Shown here: positions 17,162 through 26,637 of the stretch, in pieces
Layout of the letters: each line of letters starts with the position of its first letter
Numbering within the stretch: position 1 is the first letter of the stretch
Source: Candidatus Omnitrophota bacterium
GTDB lineage: Bacteria > Hinthialibacterota > Hinthialibacteria > OLB16
DNA length: 64,000 bases
Reading direction: 5' to 3'
NCBI GenBank assembly: GCA_020632575.1
Contig: JACKFH010000001.1
Location: 124,001 to 188,000, forward strand
Position numbers and translations under genes: made by a program
Notes under the pieces: model-generated
The model's database searches: none
Told to the model about the DNA's origin: nothing
Seen by the model: only the letters and a program-made list of their open reading frames with translations

Positions 17162-19219
17162 TTATTCGGTCTTAATCCAATCGAACAGGTTGTCGTTGTC
17201 CTGGTCAAGGGGCAGAGGATCCTCGAGATCGGGAACGCCATCGTGGTCACGGTCGGGAGCCGGCCCCATCTCCGGTTGCTTGAGCGGAAGATTCTCGACC
17301 CGGTCCCACCAAGCACGGATAAAATCACCGCGAGTCATCTCACCCTCCGGGGGCGAGAGTGACTCCTGAGTTTGAACGGTGGACCGAGTTTGTGCGATGA
17401 CCCTATCTTTCCATTCGGAGGCGGCAGTTTCATCCGGTTTGAACTCATACTCGGTTGGTTGAATGGGAATGGCTTGGCGGGCGGCCAAACGGTTGATCGC
17501 CACAAACGCCGGGTGACTTGTCGCGACATCCTTGAACGGCCACAGGACAACAGGCGAGGCATTCAGATCGTCATGGCAAAGACCGGCGCGGACTTCCTCG
17601 ATCTTTTTGAGATCGTATGGGATCGCCCTGGGTTGAATCCGACCCTTCAGCGCCACCGCCGCGACCGCCCCGCAGGCCTGGCCGACCGCCATGCAGTGAT
17701 CGTGGAGTCGGATCGCGGAGCTGACAATGCTGCTGTACCCAAGGTTTTTCTCAGCGGCCAAGAGGCCATCCGTCGATTCGGGTATCAGGCTCCGAATCGG
17801 AAAATTGGCGCGGCCACTGTAAGGGGCTCCCCAATTCCTCAGTTTGCGAAATTTTGGTTGCCAAGGACCCAAGGCGTCATCGTCGAGGAATTCGCGGCGG
17901 GTCGGGTGGAAATCGTATTCGAACTGCCAACAAGCCACGCCATCGTGGTGCATCACCTTCGCGAAGTTTCGGCTCTCTCCCTCCACTCCCAAGGTGTCCT
18001 GTTGTTTCATCATGTACATCGCCTTAAGCCGGAGCGACTCGCGAACATAGGGTTTCCAGGGTAGACAATCCTTCGTGCCGAATTCATCGGTCAGTCGGAA
18101 TCGACGAAACGAATGGGTCTTGTCCTCGAGTCGATCATGGAGTTCGGTTTGCAACCAATACAGCGAGCCGAGCGATTGGAGTTTGGCGTTTTCAAAAATG
18201 ATTTGACGCTGTTCGCGGGTCATCTCGACAATATTCTTTTTCGAGGCGCCCGGTTCGATGGCCTCCAATGCCTCGGCCACCTGTTTGGGTAGAACATCGA
18301 AGGGGTAATCCTGAATGGGGGTGCAGAGGAGGATCACATCGGGATGATGGACTCCCTCCAGATTGTAATGATCGATCACTCGACGGCTGGTGTAGAAGTA
18401 ATCGTGATCGCGCGGGTAAGGGGAAGTGTCATAGACGCGAGGATCGTACCCCGCCGGTTTCGGAATCGCATGCTCCTCGGAGGTTTCGACAATCACCATG
18501 GTGTAGGTGACCGGATTCATATCCGTAATCGGATACGCCTCACGGCTTTCCGGCGCTTCGGGCTCGCCATACTTGCTCTTGAGGTCGGGACCGAACTCGT
18601 AAGCGGCGCCCGAGAGTTTGATCACCTCTCCCCATTCCGTGGCGTCGATGGTGAGACGCGCTTCGATGGTCATTTCCTGGCTGGGATCTTCAGTGGAACG
18701 AAAAAGGACACCCTTCACCGTGTCACCTTCGGCTGATTTCAACACTTCAATCGGATAGTAGTTGACGAGGATTTCGATCTGTCCGGTGTCCACATAGGGT
18801 TGGATCATTTCATGGAAGACCTGGTTTCCATCCGCCGGACAAACCGTGGTGTTGACCCGCGTGTTGCCTGGGCGCGGATGACCATACTTCTTTTCATTGA
18901 GGCGGTGGATACGGTCGACAGTCTCCTTGAAGAGACCGCTTCGAGGGATGGGAACCTGATGTCGGACTCCAGGCGCGAGACCGGTTGTGTTGGAATTCTC
19001 GTCGACCGCGCAAAGGGCCTCGGCCGAGAACTGCCCGCCCAGCCATTCGATGTCGTTCACCAGGACAATGTTCGGAATTCCCATCCTCGCGGCTTGAATG
19101 GCGGCGGCGCATCCCCCTTCCGTCCCGCCAACCACAAGGAGATCGGCATCAGACTGGGCCGAGGGCAACGCGCCAAAACTCGCCACCAGGATGATGCAAA
19201 GAGTCAGTCGAGTGAACAT
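17162..19219 (-). CDS. Secreted FAD-dependent oxidoreductase with C-terminal calcium-type repeat
   Basis: 685 residues. A signal peptide (MFTRLTLCIILVASFGALPSA) is followed at once by a Rossmann dinucleotide loop (LLVVGGTEGGCAAAIQAARMG), so the enzyme is exported, probably by Sec. The body resembles the FAD_oxidored family (PF12831) found in PVC-type carbohydrate loci: LGGQFSAEALCAVDEN, RLTIDATEWGEVIKLSGA and IRLHDHCMAVGQACGAVAA. The substrate is unknown. The last 27 residues (DRDHDGVPDLEDPLPLDQDN) are a thrombospondin-type-3-like calcium repeat, resembling tails used for surface sorting. It starts the tight run FAD oxidoreductase -> phosphatase/EEP fusion -> sulfatase. Confidence 0.83.
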   Translation of the reverse strand: MFTRLTLCIILVASFGALPSAQSDADLLVVGGTEGGCAAAIQAARMGIPNIVLVNDIEWLGGQFSAEALCAVDENSNTTGLAPGVRHQVPIPRSGLFKETVDRIHRLNEKKYGHPRPGNTRVNTTVCPADGNQVFHEMIQPYVDTGQIEILVNYYPIEVLKSAEGDTVKGVLFRSTEDPSQEMTIEARLTIDATEWGEVIKLSGAAYEFGPDLKSKYGEPEAPESREAYPITDMNPVTYTMVIVETSEEHAIPKPAGYDPRVYDTSPYPRDHDYFYTSRRVIDHYNLEGVHHPDVILLCTPIQDYPFDVLPKQVAEALEAIEPGASKKNIVEMTREQRQIIFENAKLQSLGSLYWLQTELHDRLEDKTHSFRRFRLTDEFGTKDCLPWKPYVRESLRLKAMYMMKQQDTLGVEGESRNFAKVMHHDGVACWQFEYDFHPTRREFLDDDALGPWQPKFRKLRNWGAPYSGRANFPIRSLIPESTDGLLAAEKNLGYSSIVSSAIRLHDHCMAVGQACGAVAAVALKGRIQPRAIPYDLKKIEEVRAGLCHDDLNASPVVLWPFKDVATSHPAFVAINRLAARQAIPIQPTEYEFKPDETAASEWKDRVIAQTRSTVQTQESLSPPEGEMTRGDFIRAWWDRVENLPLKQPEMGPAPDRDHDGVPDLEDPLPLDQDNDNLFDWIKTE

Positions 19220-19243
19220 GAGAAACCTAAAACCAGCAAAGAA

Positions 19244-19271
19244 GCGTCCCGGAGCATATGCTCCGGGACGC
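19244..19271. repeat. 28-base perfect palindrome
   Basis: GCGTCCCGGAGCAT and its exact complement ATGCTCCGGGACGC abut, forming a 14-bp stem with no spacer. It lies between the DUF1080-ThuA gene (ending 19306) and the FAD oxidoreductase start (19219). It may terminate the first transcript or protect mRNA ends; no T-run follows. Confidence 0.6.
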
Positions 19272-19305
19272 GCGCGATTTCTGGTTGTGGGTTGTGGATG
19301 AGGCC

Positions 19306-20829
19306 TTAGGATTTTGGATAATCCTGATTGGCCTCGAGATCCTCTTGGGTGGGGGTCTCGGTCACGACCCCTTGTTCCGGAACCTCACCCCCCGCGATCC
19401 AGACAAAAGCGTTGAGGACCAATTTGCGGAACTCGTCATTCCCCCAGTTGTTGTGGAAGTGGCCGCCCGTGAAGCCAAAGCCTCGACCGCCATCGGGACG
19501 CTCGCAAACCCACGCCACCACCTGCGGAACCTTTTCGGCCACCGCCTTGCGCACAGCGGGATTTCCGCTGTGTGGACCATCCGGACGCGAGAGCGTTTCC
19601 TCGGTCGGAACATCCATCAGGATGGGGGTGACCTTATCCATGTCCTGACGAAAACGCATGTGGTAGTACCACTCATCCTGAATCGAGAAGGGCTCGATTC
19701 CACGGGTGACAGGGTGCTTGGGGATCTCCTCGAAACTAGGCCTCCAGTGAGGGTTCACCGACCACTCGGTCTCGAAATACCCTCCCAACCAATCCAGAAA
19801 AGCTTTGCCCGGATCGCCCTTGGGAATTTCGACCGCGTAATGGAGACAGGCCAACCCGACCCCGCGCTTCATCACCTTATCGAATTCCTTGAGGTGCTTG
19901 AGCAGCAGATGCCCACCGCCACCATCGCAGTAGACCACAATCGCATCGGCGTTATCGAAGGCGGTCGGATCTTTCGGATAACCGTTGTCGCGATAGACCG
20001 TGGTGAGGATCTGATCGCCGACACTCTCCTCGAGTGCGCTGGCGAGAAGCAGACAACCGGCGTTGTGCTCGTGCTGACCATAACCATGACTGGGGGAGCC
20101 GGCGACAAAGACGACCTTCTTCTTGTCCCCGAGCGGTAGACGTTTCAGGCGAATGTTCTTCACCCAAATCTGCATCGGAGGGCCGGCATGGACTTGGAGT
20201 GCGAGAACCCCCTTTCGCCGGGATTTCTCGGTCCCTTTGTCGATCACTTCGGAGGTTTTGACTCCATTGATCATGTGGATGAGATGGTTGCCCTTGGCGA
20301 TGATATGGTAATCGTTCCAGTCCTCCTTCTTGATGTGGCTCTGGATTTCCGCACTGTCGCCAAAGGTTTCAAGGACCTTGTTCTGTTTCGGATCGTCATA
20401 GACCTCGACCTTCTGACCCCGGTTGGCCAGGATGCCTCGGCCCTTTTCCTCGTAGTTGATGCCGGAGTAGGTGTCACCCGCCTCGAAGTCCGCCTGGTAG
20501 CCCTTGGCGACGAAATCATCGAGTTCCTCGGAGCGATACTGGATGCCGGAGTTTCCGCCGACAATCTTGTATTCGAGTTTCAGTTCGAAATCATCCAGTT
20601 CCCCATCGCGCCAAAAACAAAACGTGTTGTGGTCGGTGGGATTGGATTCGGTGGTCTGGCCCACAATCGAGCCATCCTCGACTCGCCAGAATTTGGGGTT
20701 CCCCTCCCAACCCTCCAGGTTTTCGCCATTGAAGATGGAGACAAAACCCTCATCATCTGCGGAAGCCGCAAAGGGGCAAAGTGTCAGTGCGACAAGGAAC
20801 AAAATCGAAAACAACTGCGTGAGTTTCAT
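19306..20829 (-). CDS. Secreted DUF1080 (3-keto-disaccharide hydrolase) + ThuA-like fusion
   Basis: 507 residues from the ATG at 20829 (GAGG upstream); a GTG two codons earlier sits too close to that site. After the signal peptide (about 1-26) residues 30-215 are a DUF1080 concanavalin-like domain: FVSIFNGENLEGWEG, GNSGIQYRSEE, YQADFEAGDTYSG and NDYHIIAKGNHLIHMING. Residues about 218-480 are a ThuA-like, glutamine-amidotransferase-fold domain: KVVFVAGSPSHGYGQHEHN, DADAIVVYCDGGGGHLL, GVGLACLHYAVE and GFGFTGGHFHNNW. DUF1080 proteins include 3-keto-glycoside hydrolases, and ThuA is linked to trehalose and 3-keto-sugar use. The order DUF1080-ThuA in one chain is common in Planctomycetota-like genomes. 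The adjacent exported FAD oxidoreductase could supply a 3-keto sugar (inference). Confidence 0.88.
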   Translation of the reverse strand: MKLTQLFSILFLVALTLCPFAASADDEGFVSIFNGENLEGWEGNPKFWRVEDGSIVGQTTESNPTDHNTFCFWRDGELDDFELKLEYKIVGGNSGIQYRSEELDDFVAKGYQADFEAGDTYSGINYEEKGRGILANRGQKVEVYDDPKQNKVLETFGDSAEIQSHIKKEDWNDYHIIAKGNHLIHMINGVKTSEVIDKGTEKSRRKGVLALQVHAGPPMQIWVKNIRLKRLPLGDKKKVVFVAGSPSHGYGQHEHNAGCLLLASALEESVGDQILTTVYRDNGYPKDPTAFDNADAIVVYCDGGGGHLLLKHLKEFDKVMKRGVGLACLHYAVEIPKGDPGKAFLDWLGGYFETEWSVNPHWRPSFEEIPKHPVTRGIEPFSIQDEWYYHMRFRQDMDKVTPILMDVPTEETLSRPDGPHSGNPAVRKAVAEKVPQVVAWVCERPDGGRGFGFTGGHFHNNWGNDEFRKLVLNAFVWIAGGEVPEQGVVTETPTQEDLEANQDYPKS

Positions 20830-20963
20830 GGTCACAACCTCGAGACATAGAAATGAAAAAGTGGGTCATTATCCTTGAAGCGGCGGGAGGGAGCAACCCG
20901 GCGTTTGAATCCGAACGTGACGCGGGATGGCAGCGAAGAAAAACACTACTGAAGCTTTGCTAA

Positions 20964-21116
20964 GTGTCATTTCGACGTTAGGAGAAATCTGTCGGGGCGG
21001 AAAGATGAGATCTTTCCGCCAAACGAGTCGGGGGGAAGAGACCACTGCCGGAAAAGTCCCCCATTTAGATTGGAGTGGCCACTCCAATCAGATTTCTCCT
21101 AACGTCGAAATGACAC
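20964..21116. repeat. 153-base nested inverted-repeat element
   Basis: Perfect 28-base terminal inverted repeats (20964-20991 and 21089-21116; core TGTCATTTCGACGTTAGGAG) enclose an 11-bp perfect hairpin (20996-21006 with 21010-21020, GGCGGAAAGAT) and a 22-base palindrome (21068-21089, GATTGGAGTGG core). The region between divergent genes (20829 and 21222) holds nothing else. The arms resemble a palindrome family scattered through many bacterial genomes. It has no coding capacity, so it looks like a REP/MITE-type element. Confidence 0.8.
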
Positions 21117-21221
21117 CCGTGGAGTCTTATGGAAATTTAATAATTATTGCATTTATGAATGGTTGATGAGTCCGCAACTCGCACAATTCCAATGCCAAGC
21201 GCGACGTGGTAGAAAGGGGAT

Positions 21222-22136
21222 ATGCAGACACCCAAACGGAATTTCTTTAAAACCGGCATCATCCATTTCATGGCCTTTCCCGAGACGATCGGAGGCGAAG
21301 GCCCGGTGGTTGAGACAGTCAAGCGGATTGTGACCGATGACTACTTCGACGCTATCTCGGTCTCTTGGATCAAGGATTCGGGGGCGCGGAGGGATGTCGG
21401 CAAGATGTTCGCGCAGTCCCAGATGACGGTCGCCTACGGGGCGCATCCGCGGCTCCTTTCCCAGGGGTTGAACCTCAACCATCTGGAGAAGGCGGAACGA
21501 GTGAAAGCGTTGGCGACCCTCAAGGAAGGTGTCGATGAGGCGCTTGAAATTGGCGCGAGCAGTTTTGTTTTCCTTTCGGGCAAATGGGAGGAGGCGACCC
21601 AGGAAGATTCCTACAAGGCCTTGGTGGAATCGACTCTTGAGTTGTGCGAGTACGCGAAATCTCAGGGCGACCTCGAAATGGTCCACGAGAATTTCGATCA
21701 AGATATCGACAAGGCGAGCCTGATAGGCCCGACTCCCCTGGCGGTCCGATACGCCGAGGAGGTGCGAAAATCCTTCCCCGGTTTCGGTCTGTTGGTTGAC
21801 CTTTCGCACATCCCTCTGATCGGAGAAAGCCCGAGGGAGGCGCTTCTTCCGGTGAAGGATCTGCTGGCGACTGTCGACATCGGCAACTGTGTGAAAGCCG
21901 ATCCCTCGCTCCCCCGTTACGGCGACACCCACCCCTGTTTCGGTTACCCGAACGGCGAGAACGATGTCCCCGAACTGGTTGAGTTCCTCCAAGTCCTTCT
22001 CGACATCCGTTTCCTGAACGAGAACAATCCCCCGGTGGTCAGTTTCGAGGTCCGCCCGGGAGAGGGCGAGGACTCCGAGGTCACCATCGCCAACTCGAAA
22101 CGGACTCTGAACGCGGCCTGGGCGCGGGTGGATTGA
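21222..22136 (+). CDS. Sugar phosphate isomerase/epimerase (xylose-isomerase-like TIM barrel)
   Basis: 304 residues with AAAGGGGAT before the ATG. The fold pattern is that of AP endonuclease family 2 / xylose-isomerase-like proteins (PF01261): strand-end acidic and His residues appear in FDAISVSWIKDSG, EMVHENFDQD, FGLLVDLSHIPLIG, VDIGNCVKADPSLPRYGDTHPCFG and PVVSFEVRP. E in VHENFD, D in LVDLSH, H in GDTHP and E in FEVRP are plausible metal ligands. No signal peptide, so cytoplasmic. It probably acts on a sugar released by the secreted enzymes around it (inference). A small membrane peptide gene converges on its end. Confidence 0.85.
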   Translation: MQTPKRNFFKTGIIHFMAFPETIGGEGPVVETVKRIVTDDYFDAISVSWIKDSGARRDVGKMFAQSQMTVAYGAHPRLLSQGLNLNHLEKAERVKALATLKEGVDEALEIGASSFVFLSGKWEEATQEDSYKALVESTLELCEYAKSQGDLEMVHENFDQDIDKASLIGPTPLAVRYAEEVRKSFPGFGLLVDLSHIPLIGESPREALLPVKDLLATVDIGNCVKADPSLPRYGDTHPCFGYPNGENDVPELVEFLQVLLDIRFLNENNPPVVSFEVRPGEGEDSEVTIANSKRTLNAAWARVD

Positions 22137-22186
22137 GCCAGCCACCCCGGATCACAGTCGAAACACAGCATTTCACCCGGAACGAA

Positions 22187-22315
22187 TCAAAACTGAAGAA
22201 TCGTCCGGAAAATATAGTGCGAACAGAAACCGATCGTGCCGAATAAGACGGCTAGGAAGAACAGCAAGGCCCCCGCCATGGCGAGATCTAGAGAACTGTG
22301 CGGATGGATTCTCAT
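22187..22315 (-). CDS. 42-residue single-pass membrane peptide
   Basis: An ATG at 22315 is preceded by a perfect ribosome site (AAAGGAGGTCGATCC), much stronger than chance would give. The frame encodes 42 residues: a short polar head (MRIHPHSSLDLAM), one transmembrane helix (AGALLFFLAVLFGTIGFC) and a basic/aromatic tail (SHYIFRTILQF). Topology is probably N-out or a simple bitopic peptide. No family recognised. It is convergent with the isomerase and stands alone. Confidence 0.6.
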   Translation of the reverse strand: MRIHPHSSLDLAMAGALLFFLAVLFGTIGFCSHYIFRTILQF

Positions 22316-22477
22316 GGATCGACCTCCTTTGAGACGGATGAGGTGTGAGAGAAGGCTGGCCCCTTAGGCGAGAAACATCCTCCCATCATATATGACATAC
22401 AAGCCAAACGGGAACTTTGTGACAGATTTTTATCGTTAGGGCAAAATTTTTTCCAATTCGTAGGCAGGTTTCTCATA

Positions 22478-22572
22478 GGAGGGCCATCCGGGAGGCTGTC
22501 CCTCCTCCTGCTAAAAGAGCCGCCAGGTGGCTCCTATTCCCCTGGTGCTGGAACGTGGCTCCGCCTCGTTCC
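22478..22572. repeat. Cluster of three small hairpins in a gene-free stretch
   Basis: The 299-base stretch 22316-22614 has no gene. It contains three stems: GGAGGG/CCCTCC (22478-22505), GAGCCGCC/GGTGGCTC (22517-22533) and GGAACG/CGTTCC (22550-22572). They sit at the edge of the decayed region that follows. Confidence 0.45.
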
Positions 22573-22614
22573 GGAGGGAAGTCTAATTCCTACCCGATAG
22601 GGTCTGTGGTGGGA

Positions 22615-23330
22615 TCATGGTCCCGAAACCTTGTCCCAATCGGATTGAAGGATCACTAGATCCTCGGGTCCAACCTCGACATCCCCATCGATGTCACTGG
22701 AGAAAAGGGAATTCAAAGGCTCCCCATGTAATCTTCCAGGACGGTCGTTTCCATCAAGTCTTCCATCAAGCCTGTGTCCGTTCCGGAGTCGATGCACGAA
22801 CCTCGTTGCAGATGGTAGTATTCTCGGTTCACAAACTTGGATTTGCATCTATATTTCCTCCTGATACCCTTCGATAGGAGTAAGTCACATCCGCAGGTCA
22901 AATGTAAAACTTCGAGAAATGCAGTTCAGAAATTTCGGCGATTCCGACCAACGATGCGATAGTCATCAAACTGCCGGGGAACACCATCAAGCCGCCTTAA
23001 CGAGAGGTCTTGAGGTGGTGATGGAGGTTGACAATTCCTTTCAAAATTCATCCCCCTCCTCTTCGGGTACCGACCGTTCTTCCTGAAAGGATGTTGGCAT
23101 TCTGTCAAACAGGCACCGTCGTGGTGAGTTGATCCGGCGATCCCCGCCTTCACGGTTCCGGCTATTCCTGTAGAATGAACAGGCGATTGTTTGACTGCGA
23201 GAGGAAATACCTTCACCTCCACCAACGTTATCTGAAAAACTGGGGTTGTTACAAGCAAGGATTCCTGAATTGGAGCTCCATCGTATGCTCCATGAAACGA
23301 CAAAACCAGACTCCGATTCACAGCCGTACG
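22615..23330 (-). pseudogene. Remnant of beta-helix/dockerin gene, copy A
   Basis: Minus-strand frames carry a recognisable dockerin-like end (SSDIDGDVEVGPEDLVILQSDW, 22615-22690) preceded by broken coding sequence with stops in every frame. The stretch 22690-23120 aligns by eye with 23990-24490: both share the cores CAGGACGGTCGTTTCC, GCAGTTCAGAAATT and CTGTCAAACA in the same order and orientation. The gene is therefore one of two decayed copies. No intact start or full reading frame remains. Confidence 0.55.
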
Positions 23331-23676
23331 AAGGTATAATTTAATTTCAATTCACGCATAAACCCAGACGCAGATGAATAGTGATGAGATTCCAGTGTTG
23401 TATTCTTGTTCTCTAATTGAACGAACATTTGATCCTTAGCGACGCCAGAACCGTTCTAGCCTGTACTTAACGTTTCCCGTATGCTGGAATGACTATGAAT
23501 GGTTCCTTGCCGACTTGCGTCCAAAATTGAGTTAAATACCAGATCACGATTGCATTGAATCTCTTCTTAAAAACCGCCTATGGGTTATGGATGAAGTCAG
23601 AGGTTTTCGCACCGTTACATCATCTCCGGTGGTAGGTACATCTGTCAATATCCTTGAACGCGTTTCCCACGTCTCC

Positions 23677-24600
23677 TCACCATCGCCGTGACATGGACAA
23701 TCGTTGGGATATCAATTGGATCGTCAAAAACAGTATTACGGATGTAATGATTAGTCTCATGGTGCACCTTCTGCCGGGCATGATGTTGTCATTAGCGGTC
23801 TCCTCACCGCTCTCATCGGGTTGGTGAACTCGGAACCAGAGACCAAAGTCGCCTTCACTTCCAGTCCCACTATCAGATCGTCCGTTTGGTCCTGCACGAA
23901 AATTGACCATTACGGGTCTCAAATGAATCACGAACCGCCGACCTTCAATCTTGAGAATAAAGGATCGCCAGGTCCACCTTCCCGCTCCGTCGATGTCACT
24001 GCGGAGTTGAATCAAGGCTCCCATGCGTGAATCGCCACAGGACGGTCGTTTCCGTCAAAATCGTGGTCGCCAGTCCGTTCCGGAGTCGATACAGGGCGAA
24101 CCTCTTGCATGGTAGTCGCCATTCTCTGGTTGCAAATCTTGGATTGCATCTATTTCCTCTCCTGGATACCGTTTTTCGATCAAGGAGGTCATCCAGTGTC
24201 CAGTGTGAAAAATATGGAAATCCTTCGAGACAAAGATGCAGTTCAGAAATTAGCGATTCCCCGAATTCCGACGCCACATGCCAAAATAGTATATCAATAT
24301 CCATCATGAATTCTGGGCACATCCTCGAAGTCGGTCCTTCAACGACGATGCTCTTGACGGCTGATTGTCCACAAACAGTGAGCGACAATCGATCTTTTCG
24401 AAGATTGCAGACCTCCTTGCGGACAAACCGACGCCCGTTTGCTTTTCTTCTTTGTTTAAGGGCGGAATGTTGGTGTTCCTGTCAAACACACCCGATGGTA
24501 GGTCGAGTTCGAGGCATGAAATCCTCACAGCATCCTCCATCATTTTCCGAGACAGACCTATACCACAGCACTTGAGAGGCAATACTCAAATACATGTGGC
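23677..24600 (-). pseudogene. Remnant of beta-helix/dockerin gene, copy B
   Basis: Second decayed copy, offset from copy A by about 1.3-1.4 kb. A dockerin-like start SDIDGAG is visible around 23990-24000 but breaks down at once, and the upstream 24000-24490 matches copy A with many substitutions and indels. Stops interrupt all frames. The 350 bases between the copies (23331-23676) show no gene. Confidence 0.5.
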
Positions 24601-24704
24601 CGACAGATATGATCTAAGATAGATCCCCAATTCAAACCGTTGTCTCCATTGTCAATTGGGAGGACAATTATTCGATTAAATGCGCCTGAGCCATGGATAT
24701 GTTG

Positions 24705-25238
24705 CTATAAAACGTCACGAGCAATATCGAAGTTCCACAAAATCCTGCCCTGGCGCATTTGATGAAAGGCTCGATGGTAATCGATGCCTATCAATATAAA
24801 CCCGCCTCCTCTGTTGCCACCTCTCCGTTTCATATTCACCTTCGCAGAGGTCGGAATGGAACGCATTGATTCCTGGATCCGTCGTTGCAAGACCGTTTGA
24901 ACCGCCTCGAGGTTTTCACTGTGACAGGACTCCAATCGATTGCCATCAATGATGGTTGGCTTTACTTCCAGTTTCCTCTTCCCTTTCTGCGGATTGCCCG
25001 CAATCCCCAAGGATCGTGATTGACGCACAACTTGGAGATTCTCGGTATACGTTCCACTTGCCATCCAAATCTCATCCTCGGTGGATGAAGCGACGATCGC
25101 TTCGCCGAGGGTGGGGAAGGCGGTTGGCCAGGTGAGGCCATCGGCGCCCGAGCCTCCGGGGGAGACATGCAGAGTGGCGGCTTGGGTGGGGAGGCATAGG
25201 GCTACGAGGAGGATAATTGTTCGATGGGGCACCATCAT
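24705..25238 (-). pseudogene. N-terminal fragment of secreted beta-helix protein
   Basis: 177 residues. The start is convincing: signal peptide MMVPHRTIILLVALCLPTQA, then ATLHVSPGGSGADGLTWPTA and DEIWMASGTYTENL, the standard opening of polymorphic-membrane-protein-like beta-helix proteins (choice-of-anchor type). After about residue 95 the sequence loses the rung pattern and becomes irregular, so the original long gene has decayed. It is oriented to have been the 5' end of the remnants at 22.6-24.6 kb. Confidence 0.6.
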
Positions 25239-25303
25239 TTCTTAAGTTTAGAATATCTAGATGGGAGCGTCAATTGGAATTTGGCAGGGGGCGATCGGGG
25301 CCG

Positions 25304-25323
25304 CGTCGGGGTGAACCCCGACG
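25304..25323. terminator. Hairpin after the PQQ-propeller gene
   Basis: CGTCGGGGT (25304-25312) pairs with ACCCCGACG (25315-25323), a 9-bp GC-rich stem directly after the restored stop codon of the PQQ-like gene (25327-25329). There is no T-run, so termination is likely but not certain. Confidence 0.5.
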
Positions 25324-25326
25324 AGG

Positions 25327-26637
25327 CTATTCCCCAATACAATAAAGATGTTCCGCTGTCCGGATGAACAACTGCCCATCGGTCACCGAGATGGTCGAGC
25401 GGCAGAGTCCCTCACCCATCTCGACTTCGTTGAGGACCTCGAATTCGTCTCCGGTTCCAAGCACCACACGGTGTGACCCTGCTCGTTGATCATGTAGATT
25501 TTGTCATCCGCTCCGGTTGGGAGGCGCGGTAGACCGCTTTGCCGCCGAGACGACCGCGCCAAGGACCTCGCCGGTCTTCGGTTCGAGCTTGGTCACAAAC
25601 CGTCCATCGCCATCGAGAACATACATCTTGTCCTTGTAGATGAGCGGAACCGCGACATCCGTGGTCTTGTCCTCCAACTTCCAGACCACCCAGTCATCGC
25701 TCAGTTTGCCGTTCCCTCCCGCCTTGATCGCGAAGATCGGTTCCTGCTTGGGCGCGAACGCATACACCAGACCATCGTAGGAGAGAGGGGAGGGAACCAT
25801 TCTCCAGTGGCCGATATGCTCTGGGTTCCAGGACCCCCAGCGCCAGAATTCCTTTCCGGTCTCCGGATCGTGTCCGGAGATGCAATCGCCGCCCAGAATC
25901 AGGATTTCCTTGCGCCCGTCATGCTCGAATGGCATCGGGGTCGAATACGCCTCCCGAGATTCGTCCCAGGCATCGGTCGGTCGGTCATGTTTCCAAAGAT
26001 ACTCGCCGGTGTTGGGATCCATGCACAAGAAATACGAGTGCTCGGGGTGTCGTTCCTCCTTTGTGGGTCCGGGATTGCCTTTGTCCCTTTGCAGAACTTG
26101 GATATAGAGTTTCCCATCATCAAGGAGAGGACTGGCGTGATAACCGAAGTTGTACTGGAACCGTCCGTAATCCTGCTGGTGGTTTTTTTGCCAGAGAATG
26201 TTTCCATCAAAATCGAGAGCCGCGATATCTCCCGTGCCGAAAGAGAAGATCACCTTTTCCCCATCGGTCACTGGGGAGGGCGAGGCCAAGTTCTTTCCGC
26301 GTCCCTCGTCGGAGAAACCAATCCCCAGTGTCTTTGTCCAGAGAATCTTCCCCGTGTTCCGGTCGATGCAAACACCCTCGAGATCGAAAGTCCGGTTGTT
26401 CAGTGAGGTGGCGAAGACTTTATCTTCCCAGATGATGGGGGTGGCGCCGCTCGCTCCAGGAAGCGGAGTGACCCACTTCACATTCTCCTCCTTCGACCAT
26501 TCGGTCGGCAGGTTCTTGGCCTCGGATGAGCCATTAAAATGGGGACCCCGCCACTGAGCCCAATTCGGACCCGCCCAGCTCAGGTCGGCAGTAACAGCGA
26601 TTAGGAAAACAATGCAGATAAATTGCCTAAGAACCAT
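25327..26637 (-). CDS. PQQ-like beta-propeller protein, C-terminus frameshifted
   Basis: The uninterrupted frame (25504-26637, 377 residues) has a signal peptide (MVLRQFICIVFLIAVTADLSWA) and beta-propeller blades of the PQQ/PQQ_2 type (WAQWRGPHFNGSS, GVCIDRNTGKILWTKTLG, FLCMDPNTGEYLWKHD, VTKLEPKTGEVLG). Beyond 25510 the homologous blade continues in other frames: GGKAVYRAS, then DDKIYMINEQGHT, then GDEFEVLNEVEMGEG to a natural end SVTDGQLFIRTAEHLYCIGE before TAG at 25327. That needs three shifts in about 170 bases. Either the 3' end is decaying or the consensus has indel errors. These secreted propellers usually act as binding scaffolds. The start overlaps the sulfatase end by 11 bases. Confidence 0.75.

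Noticed and set aside
21153..22145. 330-codon minus-strand open frame
   Set aside because: Antisense to the sugar isomerase, which has a good ribosome site and clear motifs.
22316..25300. Genomic island or phage remnant
   Set aside because: No integrase, transposase, direct att-like repeats or phage genes; gene remnants match the beta-helix/dockerin genes of the host type.
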